Shown here: positions 33,022 to 39,470 of the stretch, piece after piece
Layout: each line of letters starts with the position of its first letter
Numbering within the stretch: the stretch's first letter is position 1
Assembly (NCBI GenBank): GCA_902810745.1
Contig: CADDYW010000035.1
Coordinates: 1-39,470, forward strand
Source of the DNA: Chloroflexota bacterium
Lineage (GTDB): Bacteria; Chloroflexota; UBA6077; FW602-bin22; CADDYW01
Direction of reading: 5' to 3'
DNA length: 39,470 nucleotides
Notes under the pieces: generated by a model
What the model was told of the DNA's origin: nothing
What the model saw: the letters and a program-made list of their open reading frames with translations, nothing else
Databases searched by the model: none
Program-made: the position numbers and the translations under genes

Positions 33022-35337
33022 CTAGCGTACGGCCAGGGAGTCGTGGCCGCCGAGTGCACCCAGCTTGGTGAAGAACATCTGTCGCTCGACGACCGACGGC
33101 AGGCTGGTCGTGACCGTCGCCGAGACCGGGCTGTTCGGCACGACGTCGTTGACGTCGACGGTCAGGGCGCGCGTTGGATCCACGTTGAAGTTGCGCGTGA
33201 CAACCTGGCCGCCCGGTAGCTGGAAATCGATCCGCGCCGTCATCGTCGCCGCGTTCGGATTGAGGATGTAGATGAACTCGGTGAAGGGGAACTGGGTTGA
33301 CCCCTCGGCGAGGAACCACTGGGTCGCCAGGTCAGACGAGCCGAGAGTATTCATCGCGCCGCGTGGCTCGCGGCCAAAGAACATGGAGCGCTCGGCGAGA
33401 ATGGGCTGACTGGCCTGAACCCGAATCCCGAATGATGCGTTTGGTACCACCTGATTCAGGAACACGCTCTGGCGACTGTTTGCAGCCAGGCCCTGGGCGA
33501 AGCTGATCTGGGATCCGTTGCTCAAGAAGAGCGTGATCGTGGCCGTGGCCGGGGTCGGATTGGGGTTTTCGAGCAGCAGGAAGGAATCGAAGGGGACCGG
33601 GAACTGAGGCAGGTTAGTCCCGGTGCGGGCGTTGGCGAAAAAGAAACCCGTCGCCGCCGCGTTCACGCCAGCCTCGGCGGTCGCGGCGTTACCCGGGAAT
33701 CGGTAGAGGGCCCGCTCGACGACGATCGGCTGGTCGCTATCCACGCGTGACGAGAACGCCGCGTTCGGAAGAATCTGATTGACGAAGACGCTCGTTCGTG
33801 ATTGCGGTGGTAGAGCCAGGGTCTGGAGACGCGGTGGGCCTCCGCCGAGCAGGAAGTAGGTGATCGTCGCGGTAGCCGCGACGTTGTTCGGATTCTGCAA
33901 GAGGAACCAGGTGTGGAAGGGTGACTGGGTGCTGCCCTCGGCAAAGAGCCAGGTGCGGTTCGGCGCGGTGATCCCGGTTACGTCGTCGCCGTCGAAGCTG
34001 ACGAACATCGCCCGCTCGGCGCGAACTGGCTGGTCGGCGTCGATCCGGGTCGAGAACGCGGAATTCGGGATGATCAGGTTGGTGAAGAGGCTGAAGCGTG
34101 ACGTCGGGCCGACGACGAACGAGCGCGTGGTCGTGCCGCCGCCCTGGAACTGGAAGGTGAATCGGACGTTCGCCGCGGCGCCGCCCGGGTTCTGGACAAG
34201 GAACCAGGTGTCGAACGGCGGCTGGGTCGAGCCCTCGGCAAAGAAGAACGTGCTCACCGGGGTGAACGGTGGCGGCGGCGCGCTGAAGGTGAAGGCCCAG
34301 ACGCCGTCGTCGGTACCCGCGTAGAGCGTTTGCGGCGATGCGGTGTCGATTGCCAACGACCGAACGCTCAGGTTGCCAAGGGTTGTATCGATGGGCGTCC
34401 AGTCGTTTCCGCTGTTCGCACCCTGGAACACGCCCCGGTTCGTCGCGGCGTACGCAATCGTCGGCGAGAGCGGGTTGAAGATAATCCGTCGAACCTCGAT
34501 GTTGCCGAGCTCCTCGGTCGAACGCTGGAACGTCAGGCCACCATCGGTGCTCCGGAGCACGCCAGTTTGTGTCGCGACGAGCACAGTCGCGCTGTTGCCG
34601 ACCCGTGGGGAGAACGTCACGTCGAACACGGGCGGTAGCCCGTCCTGGACCATCGTCCAGCTTGCCCCACCGTTTGTGCTGCGGAAGACCTGGCCGGTAC
34701 CGCCCTCGGTGTTTCCACCCGCGATCACCAGGTTCGAATCCAGCGGGCTGACGGCAATCCCCGTCAGGCTGTTGTTCCGAATCGGGTCGTTGGCCGGCGG
34801 AACCAGGCGGGTCCAGGTGATGCCACCGTTCGTCGATCGATGCACCGGGCCGGCGCCCGCGGAGTAAACGATCTGCGAGTTCTGCGGCACGCGGTCGAGC
34901 TCGCTGCTGGACGCATTGGTGAGCACGCCAGTCCAGGTGTCGCCGCGATTGGTGGTGCGGTACACCCCGGCAGTTGGCTCGCCGACGAGCGGCCCGCGCC
35001 CGGTGCCCGCGAGGACGATCGCGGTGTTGGTTGGGTCGATCGAGAGCGAGTTGACGATAAGATTGCCGAGACCGGAGTTGATGGCCTGCCAGGAAGCGCC
35101 GCCGTTGGTGGATCGAAAGATTCCGTTGCCGAAGGTACCGGCGAAGATCGTGCTCGGGGTCGTCGGGTCGACGGCGAGCGCGTTGACCCGCAGCCCATCG
35201 AGATTCAGCTTGCTCCAGGCGCCAGCTCCCGCGAGCGCCGGAGCCGGCGACATGGCCGCGACGAGGACGACCGCAGCCAGGAGATGCAGCCAGAGGATAA
35301 ATCGGCGATAGCCGCGTCTTGGGCGAGTGCTAGACAT
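33022..35337 (-). CDS. Exported surface protein: Asp-box propeller plus four AEGST repeats
   Basis: 771 aa from the ATG at 35337 with AAGGAG upstream. The signal peptide is FILWLHLLAAVVLVAAMSPA. Residues 38-352 carry six Asp-box-like units (RSTNGGASW, RTTNRGDTW, RSTNGGITW, RSTNGGASW, RSTDGGLTF, QGANSGNDW) of the sialidase/YCF48/sortilin propeller type. Four units of about 100 residues start near 364, 464, 565 and 674. Each runs from (F)FAEGSTQxPFxTW (third copy FFFANARTG) through NPN.xxATxTITxFL to a conserved VxN(x)ILPNAAFSxRV..QPIxxERxM. That pattern resembles the DUF5719 repeat of Gram-positive and Chloroflexota surface proteins. No catalytic residues are evident; adhesion or envelope structure is likely. 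Confidence 0.88.
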   Translation of the reverse strand: MSSTRPRRGYRRFILWLHLLAAVVLVAAMSPAPALAGAGAWSKLNLDGLRVNALAVDPTTPSTIFAGTFGNGIFRSTNGGASWQAINSGLGNLIVNSLSIDPTNTAIVLAGTGRGPLVGEPTAGVYRTTNRGDTWTGVLTNASSSELDRVPQNSQIVYSAGAGPVHRSTNGGITWTRLVPPANDPIRNNSLTGIAVSPLDSNLVIAGGNTEGGTGQVFRSTNGGASWTMVQDGLPPVFDVTFSPRVGNSATVLVATQTGVLRSTDGGLTFQRSTEELGNIEVRRIIFNPLSPTIAYAATNRGVFQGANSGNDWTPIDTTLGNLSVRSLAIDTASPQTLYAGTDDGVWAFTFSAPPPPFTPVSTFFFAEGSTQPPFDTWFLVQNPGGAAANVRFTFQFQGGGTTTRSFVVGPTSRFSLFTNLIIPNSAFSTRIDADQPVRAERAMFVSFDGDDVTGITAPNRTWLFAEGSTQSPFHTWFLLQNPNNVAATATITYFLLGGGPPRLQTLALPPQSRTSVFVNQILPNAAFSSRVDSDQPIVVERALYRFPGNAATAEAGVNAAATGFFFANARTGTNLPQFPVPFDSFLLLENPNPTPATATITLFLSNGSQISFAQGLAANSRQSVFLNQVVPNASFGIRVQASQPILAERSMFFGREPRGAMNTLGSSDLATQWFLAEGSTQFPFTEFIYILNPNAATMTARIDFQLPGGQVVTRNFNVDPTRALTVDVNDVVPNSPVSATVTTSLPSVVERQMFFTKLGALGGHDSLAVR

Positions 35338-35781
35338 GGAATCTCCTTGTCTCACGTCGATCTTTCTTTCGGCGTTGAAAGGCGATCGGTCTGCGTCGGC
35401 GCGCCGGTGAGGGGAGAGTGCCTGTCCAGTCAGTCGAGGCGGAACCGAAGAGGAAGAGCTGGAGGCTTGTCATCCAGGCGAAAAACCGGCGAAGTAGCGT
35501 CAGATGTCGATAGGCGATACCTCCTTCGGCAATGATCTGGGCAGATAGCCGTGACGACCGTCTGCGTGCTCGCCAACATTATTCTGCACTTCACATCGCG
35601 GATTCGTCAAGGCAATCCGGAGCGCGTCATCGGGCCACCACGCACGTTGCCACGCGGAACGCACGTCACAACAAGGAAGAAACGGCGGCTCACGAACGCG
35701 CCCGCGCACAGGGCGGGAGCGCTTCGTGGATTGCGCAGCGCTGATTCGGTAGAGGTAGAATACGGCCTCGAAGGAGGAGAG
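35338..35781. other. Divergent intergenic region, surface protein / oxidoreductase
   Basis: 444 bases. Minus-strand candidate promoter: TTGACG (35610-35605), 18-bp spacer, CAGAAT (35586-35581), giving a long leader of about 235 bases that includes AAGGAGGTATCG without a usable start codon. Plus-strand candidate: TTGCGC (35731-35736), 19-bp spacer, TAGAAT (35756-35761). No gene or known riboswitch recognised. Confidence 0.4.
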
Positions 35782-36798
35782 ATGATCGACGGCAAGCTTG
35801 GCGTTGCCATTCAGGGTGCTGGCTGGGTTTCCACCGAGCACATTCGCGCCTACCTGAAGAACCCGTACACCGAGATCGTCGCGATCGGGAGTCGCACGCT
35901 CGAGGGAGCGCGGATCAAGCGTGATCAGATGGGGCTGACCTGCGAGGTGTACGACGACTATGATCGGCTGCTCGCCGACCCGCGCGTCGATGTCGTCTCG
36001 ATCTGCACGCCGCCCGAACGTCATCCGATCGAGACGATTCGCGGCGCCGAGGCTGGCAAGCACCTGCTGATCGAGAAGCCGGTCGCGACGACCGTCGAGG
36101 ATCTTCGCGCGATGCGTGATGCCGTGCGTCGGGCACGCGTCAAGACGGTCGTCGGATTCGTGCTGCGCTGGAATCCGATGTTCGACACGATCAAGTCGCT
36201 GATCGCCAACGGCGCCCTGGGACAGCTCTTCATGGCCGAGGTCGACTACTGGCACGGACGTACCATCAACTACGCCTCGCTCGCCAATCGTGCGCGGCGT
36301 GTGCCGACGATGAGCACCTTTCTTGGCGGAGGCTGCCACGCCGTCGATGCGGCTCGCTATTTCGTCGGCTCGGACATCGTCGAGGTCTCGGCCTACAATG
36401 CCCAGGTCGATCGCAGTGTCGCGGTGCCGCTGAACACGCTGGCGATCGTCCGTTTCGCCAACGGTGCGATGGGGAAGATCTCGGCGAGTGCCGAGCTGCG
36501 CAGCCCCTACATCTTCAACGTGGAGCTGCTCGGCGATAAAGGCACGATTCGCAACAACCTCGTCTACTCCGATCTCTTCCCCGGCCAAACCGACTATGCG
36601 ACGATTCCGACGGTTACCCCCAATAGTGGCGACGTCGCCCATCACCCGTTCCAGGGCGAGATCGACCACTTTGTCGACTGCATCCGCAATGACGTCGAAT
36701 CGCACGCCAACCTGGAGGACGCGGTGAACACCCACGAAGTCTGCTTCGCCGCCGAGCGCTCGGCGGTGGAAGGGAGGCCGGTCAAGCTCCCGCTCTGA
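35782..36798 (+). CDS. Gfo/Idh/MocA family oxidoreductase
   Basis: 338 aa NAD(P)-dependent dehydrogenase. Rossmann motif GVAIQGAGWVSTEH (Gly12-Ala-Gly14), the EKPVATT motif (Glu98-Lys99-Pro100, Lys being catalytic) and GGGCHAVDAARYF (His186, Asp189) in the C-terminal domain. It acts on a sugar or cyclitol derivative, unknown here. ATG at 35782 with AAGGAGG a few bases upstream; in-frame sequence before it is not conserved-looking. Stands alone, facing scpB. Confidence 0.93.
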   Translation: MIDGKLGVAIQGAGWVSTEHIRAYLKNPYTEIVAIGSRTLEGARIKRDQMGLTCEVYDDYDRLLADPRVDVVSICTPPERHPIETIRGAEAGKHLLIEKPVATTVEDLRAMRDAVRRARVKTVVGFVLRWNPMFDTIKSLIANGALGQLFMAEVDYWHGRTINYASLANRARRVPTMSTFLGGGCHAVDAARYFVGSDIVEVSAYNAQVDRSVAVPLNTLAIVRFANGAMGKISASAELRSPYIFNVELLGDKGTIRNNLVYSDLFPGQTDYATIPTVTPNSGDVAHHPFQGEIDHFVDCIRNDVESHANLEDAVNTHEVCFAAERSAVEGRPVKLPL

Positions 36799-36827
36799 AC
36801 GGGACGGCTCTGGGCCGACGAATGGTC

Positions 36828-36905
36828 GTGAGCTCTGCTAGCGGTGTCCATCGTCACGGACCGGGCGTCCTCGTCCGTGAACATCGGCGGTGGCTAGCAG
36901 CTCAC
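36828..36905. terminator. Bulged long inverted repeat with inner 8-bp stem
   Basis: GTGAGCTCTGCTAGC (36828-36842) pairs with GCTAGCAGCTCAC (36893-36905) apart from a 2-base bulge. Inside, TCACGGAC (36854-36861) pairs with GTCCGTGA (36873-36880). It separates two convergent genes, and its right arm includes the scpB stop codon. No T-run. Confidence 0.55.
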
Positions 36906-37423
36906 TGACCGTCCTCCACGCTCTCGTCTAGGCGCGGCAGATCGGCGAGCGATCCGAGGCCGAACCGCTGGAGAAGCTCGTCGGTCGTGCCGTAGAGCAC
37001 CGGTCGGCCGACGCCCGCGGCGCGCCCGACCTCCTGGATGAGCCCCTGGGCGATCAGCGAGCGGAGCACGCGCTCGCAGCTGACGCCGCGAATCTCCTCG
37101 ATCTGGAGGCGATGGATCGGCTGACGGTAGGCGACGATCGCGAGCGTCTCCAGGGCAGCGGCCGAGAGCTTCCCGGTCGACTGGATGCCCAGGAGCTTCT
37201 CGACCTGAGGGGCGTACTCCGGTGCACTGACGAGCTGCACTCCCTCGGTACCGCGCTGCAGGCGGATGCCGCGACCCTGGAGCGTCGTGGCGAGGGCGGT
37301 CAGTGCGCCCTCGCACTCGTCGGCGGTGCAGCCCAGCGCGGCGCGCAGCCGGTCGACCGGCACGGGCTCGGCGGCGACGAAGAGCATGCTTTCGAGCGCG
37401 GCGACAAGGTCAGCTTCACTCAC
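36902..37423 (-). CDS. scpB: Segregation and condensation protein B
   Basis: 173 aa, partner of ScpA and SMC in chromosome condensation. Two winged-helix domains are expected; signatures are ESMLFVAAEPVPVDRLRAAL, LSAAALETLAIVAYRQP and VGRPVLYGTTDELLQRFGL. The GTG start at 37423 overlaps the TGA of the PilM-like gene (GTGA). Usually scpB follows scpA; here it ends a pilus-type operon instead, so its ScpA partner must be elsewhere. Confidence 0.94.
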   Translation of the reverse strand: MSEADLVAALESMLFVAAEPVPVDRLRAALGCTADECEGALTALATTLQGRGIRLQRGTEGVQLVSAPEYAPQVEKLLGIQSTGKLSAAALETLAIVAYRQPIHRLQIEEIRGVSCERVLRSLIAQGLIQEVGRAAGVGRPVLYGTTDELLQRFGLGSLADLPRLDESVEDGQ

Positions 37424-38484
37424 CGGTGTTTCAGAGCCAATCCGAGGTTGACCAGATACTCGCTCGCCGGAAAGTCCGGTGGGTAGCTGAAGCCAGGCGC
37501 GAGGTGGCCGATCGGGTGGCCGGTCAGCGTGCGGACCTTCTCGGCGAGTGAAATTCCGGTCGCCAGCCGCCCGGTGAGATAGAGTGGCACGTCGGCGGCG
37601 AGTGGATGCGAGGGATTGGTATCGTCATACCAGGTCAGCGCGCGGTCGATCTCGTCCACCAGACGATTCTGAGCGGCTTCGAGATTCGTCGCGGGGAGCG
37701 GGGTGCTGCGCAGGAGCACCGGAACCGCGTTGGCAATGATGGCCACATCCAGACTGCCGTCTTCCAGGTTCGCGACAATCGCGTCCCGCCGGCCCACGGC
37801 GCGGGCAAGAGCCAGGGATCGCAGGTCCATCGTGTACGGATGGATATCTGCTGCTTCGAGGACCTCGAGCGCGCTCAGGATCGTCGACTTCGGAACCACG
37901 AGGACGAAGACCTGACGGCTGCGGACGCGGCCTTCTAATCGCTGCCAGAAGAGATAGCTCTCGTCGGCGGCGGCTCCGAGTGACTGCTCGATTTCCTCAG
38001 TTACGGCTTCGCGTAATTCTTTTCCAGAGAGTCCCGGCAGATCCAGGATGCGCGCGCTCGCCTGAAATCCGGGCAACGCCCAGGCCACGCGCCGACGCGA
38101 GAGTCCCAGACGTGCGAAGGTTTCATCGATGACGTCTCCGAGATCGGCAGCATTGGCGATCTGACCGTGGCGGACGAGATGACCCGGCAGAGGGATGCTC
38201 GCCCAGCCGACGACCTGCTGCCCGCTCACCGATACGATCCGCAGGCTCGTGCCCTCGATGCTGGCCGAGACGGTCGAACGATCGAGGGAGAGCATCGCCA
38301 GCCACGCGGGCCGACGACGTGTGACGGGCTCCGGACGGGGGCGCTCCACCGTCTCGTCAAGCGCAACCATAGCCGCTGACTCGTCCGGGGGCGTGCTGGC
38401 TGCCCGCCGCGTCGCAACCAGCCCCGTCGTACGACTCAGCAGCGTCTTCAAGTCCGGCATGGTCTTTGGACGAACGATTCTCAT
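37420..38484 (-). CDS. pilM: PilM-like type IV pilus assembly ATPase-fold protein
   Basis: About 354 aa from the ATG at 38484, which overlaps the preceding TGA (ATGA). An N-terminal extension of about 70 charged, Pro-rich residues (TMPDLKTLLSRTTGLVATRR) precedes the actin-like core: LSLDRSTVSASIEGTSLRIV, ADLGDVIDETFARLGLSRRRV, ILDLPGLSGKELREAVTEEI, and VFVLVVPKSTILSALEVLEAADI. PilM sits on the cytoplasmic face and couples to PilN/PilO. The core is diverged from proteobacterial PilM, so the role is by family. Confidence 0.8.
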   Translation of the reverse strand: MRIVRPKTMPDLKTLLSRTTGLVATRRAASTPPDESAAMVALDETVERPRPEPVTRRRPAWLAMLSLDRSTVSASIEGTSLRIVSVSGQQVVGWASIPLPGHLVRHGQIANAADLGDVIDETFARLGLSRRRVAWALPGFQASARILDLPGLSGKELREAVTEEIEQSLGAAADESYLFWQRLEGRVRSRQVFVLVVPKSTILSALEVLEAADIHPYTMDLRSLALARAVGRRDAIVANLEDGSLDVAIIANAVPVLLRSTPLPATNLEAAQNRLVDEIDRALTWYDDTNPSHPLAADVPLYLTGRLATGISLAEKVRTLTGHPIGHLAPGFSYPPDFPASEYLVNLGLALKHR

Positions 38485-38996
38485 TGGTGCTGCGCGTACA
38501 CGATGATCTGCATCTGCGCTGTCCACTGTCCGTTGGCTGGCTCCAAGCGTATGTTATCAAACGCGAGAGTGCGAATACCAGCGCGCTCCATGCGATCGAA
38601 GAAGTTCAGTATCTGGGGCAGCGTCCCGCCAATCGTCAGGTTGAGCACGGTGGTCCGATAGGTGCTGGTACCGATCTGCTCGCTGCTGCCCTGCATCGTC
38701 TGAACCGGACCGGTGCTGACGCCGCTCTCGGCCGCGCTCGCAAGCACGGCGCTCACCAGGCTGAGATCGGGTGGGTCGCGGGGGAACGCTGGTGTGCGCA
38801 GCAGTGGATCGCTGGCGTTTGGCGACTCGAGCGAGAGATTCAGCCGATTGACGGTTGTCTGCAGGGTTGCCAGGCTCGCCTCGAGCTCCGTCTTCTGGCT
38901 CCGAGCGGACAGATAGAGGTAGCCGAGCGCCGCGCAGCCGACGAGCAGGATGAAGCAGATCGCGGCCAGGAGGCGCTGCGCCGGTGAGAAGGTCAT
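38481..38996 (-). CDS. PilO-like inner-membrane pilus assembly protein
   Basis: 171 aa. A single N-terminal membrane span (LLAAICFILLVGCAALGYLYL) is followed by a heptad-like coiled stretch (ARSQKTELEASLATLQTTVNR). The C-terminal ferredoxin-like region has LNLTIGGTLPQILNFFDRMERA, the PilO-type signature (shown as GGTLPQILNFFDRMERA). ATG at 38996 overlaps the TGA of the upstream gene and its own TGA overlaps the PilM-like start. Confidence 0.8.
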   Translation of the reverse strand: MTFSPAQRLLAAICFILLVGCAALGYLYLSARSQKTELEASLATLQTTVNRLNLSLESPNASDPLLRTPAFPRDPPDLSLVSAVLASAAESGVSTGPVQTMQGSSEQIGTSTYRTTVLNLTIGGTLPQILNFFDRMERAGIRTLAFDNIRLEPANGQWTAQMQIIVYAQHQ

Positions 38997-39470
38997 GGGT
39001 ACCCCCTCCCGGAGGCGACCTCCAGGACGATGGTGAAGTCGACCGGGCCGGAGCTTGGCGCGGGTGGTGTCGCGGCGCCAGACACGTCCGGTGCGGCGCC
39101 CGGCGAGCCGATTGGCGTCAGAATCGGTGCGGCGGACGCCAGGATAGGCGTTCCCAGGGCGGCAAGCCCATCGCCCGGACCCTGCCCGAGGCCGAGGCGC
39201 GTGCTGATGTTCATCTTGGGCGTGTTCGTGGCGGTGGGAGTAGACGTGGCGGTCGCGGTCGCCGTGACCGTTGGCGTGCTCGTCGCGGTCGCCGTCGCTG
39301 TAGGCGTCGGGGTACAGGTTGGGGTGCAGGGGGTAGCAGTCGCCGTCGCGGTTGGCGTGCTCGTCGGCGTGCTCGTCGCGGTGGGCGTCGGGGTCGGGGT
39401 AAAGGTCACCGGCGGAATCGAGCCGGGGTTAACCAGCTTGTAGACCTGGACCTCCCGGATCCCGTAGGAC
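38993..39470 (-). CDS. Thr/Pro-rich protein of the pilus operon, N-terminus outside window
   Basis: Open to the right edge without a stop. The visible part reads REVQVYKLVNPGSIPP, then a Thr-Pro-Ala linker of about 55 residues with an internal CTPTC. A tail of about 75 residues, rich in Gly, Pro, Ser and Ala, ends PVDFTIVLEVASGRGYP. No domain is recognised. It occupies the place of PilN ahead of PilO, but the repeat linker is unlike PilN; the missing N-terminus would settle this. A GTG at 39409 is in frame, but the codons before it look coding, so it is treated as partial. Confidence 0.65.
   Translation of the reverse strand, partial: SYGIREVQVYKLVNPGSIPPVTFTPTPTPTATSTPTSTPTATATATPCTPTCTPTPTATATATSTPTVTATATATSTPTATNTPKMNISTRLGLGQGPGDGLAALGTPILASAAPILTPIGSPGAAPDVSGAATPPAPSSGPVDFTIVLEVASGRGYP
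39205..39410 (-). repeat. Low-complexity Thr-Pro-coding tract
   Basis: Short-period GTCGGCGT/GTCGCGGT-like repeat (plus-strand reading) that encodes the Thr-Pro linker of the minus-strand protein. Similar in style to the tract at 5965-6275. Confidence 0.7.

Noticed and set aside
35571-35581. TAATGTTGGCG shared with the acnA -10 region (8170-8180)
   Set aside because: A single shared 11-mer is expected by chance in a window of this size, and the flanking -35 regions do not agree.
35500-36735. Long minus-strand open frame opposite the Gfo/Idh/MocA gene
   Set aside because: It is the antisense shadow of a well-supported oxidoreductase and its translation lacks any recognisable domain.

Overview
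The window is GC-rich bacterial chromosome. It has dense coding on both strands, frequent GTG and TTG starts, many secreted proteins with Thr-Pro-rich linkers, AEGST-type surface repeats, a zinc-ribbon YggX homologue and a T-box leader. This mix suggests a Chloroflexota genome, most likely of the Thermomicrobia (Sphaerobacter/Thermomicrobium) type. That placement is inferred from gene style; no search was run. I saw no rRNA, tRNA, CRISPR array, insertion sequence or prophage.

Left part (1-13.6 kb). A T-box leader with a clear antiterminator/terminator switch precedes thrS, which converges on glgB. Divergent from glgB is a secreted beta-rich protein of unknown function, and the region between them carries a thrice-repeated 9-mer. 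A GT-C glycosyltransferase faces away from acnA (aconitase). After a conserved-looking unknown protein (391 aa) come a HAD phosphatase and a zinc-ribbon Nudix hydrolase, arranged head to head with one base between their start codons.

Middle part (13.6-21.6 kb). This holds exported or cell-wall proteins (SH3 + C39-like peptidase, RlpA-like barrel protein, lipoprotein-like clan GH-A glycosidase) and small housekeeping enzymes (sugar isomerase-like TIM barrel, histidine phosphatase, Cof-type HAD, BioY). A zinc-ribbon protein and a YggX-like Fe(2+)-trafficking protein are read divergently from back-to-back promoters.

Catabolic block (21.7-32.6 kb), all on the minus strand. In transcription order it holds two paralogous amidohydrolase-2 enzymes of 362 aa each, an FCD/GntR regulator with its own promoter and a perfect palindrome just downstream of the predicted start site, a peptide/nickel-type ABC importer (binding lipoprotein, two permeases, two ATPases) and an HpcH/HpaI aldolase. 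The last genes are tightly coupled. It looks like a regulated uptake and breakdown unit for an organic acid or aromatic-derived compound; the substrate cannot be read from sequence. Degenerate inverted-repeat elements sit beside the amidohydrolase genes.

Right part (33.0-39.5 kb). A large surface protein combines a six-Asp-box propeller-like region with four AEGST repeats, and diverges from a Gfo/Idh/MocA oxidoreductase. The window ends in a minus-strand chain in which every stop overlaps the next start by 4 bases: a Thr-Pro-rich protein (N-terminus outside the window), PilO-like, PilM-like and ScpB.

Two genome-scale habits stand out. Convergent genes either nearly touch or overlap at their stops with no terminator, or are separated by long perfect inverted repeats that lack a U-tract.
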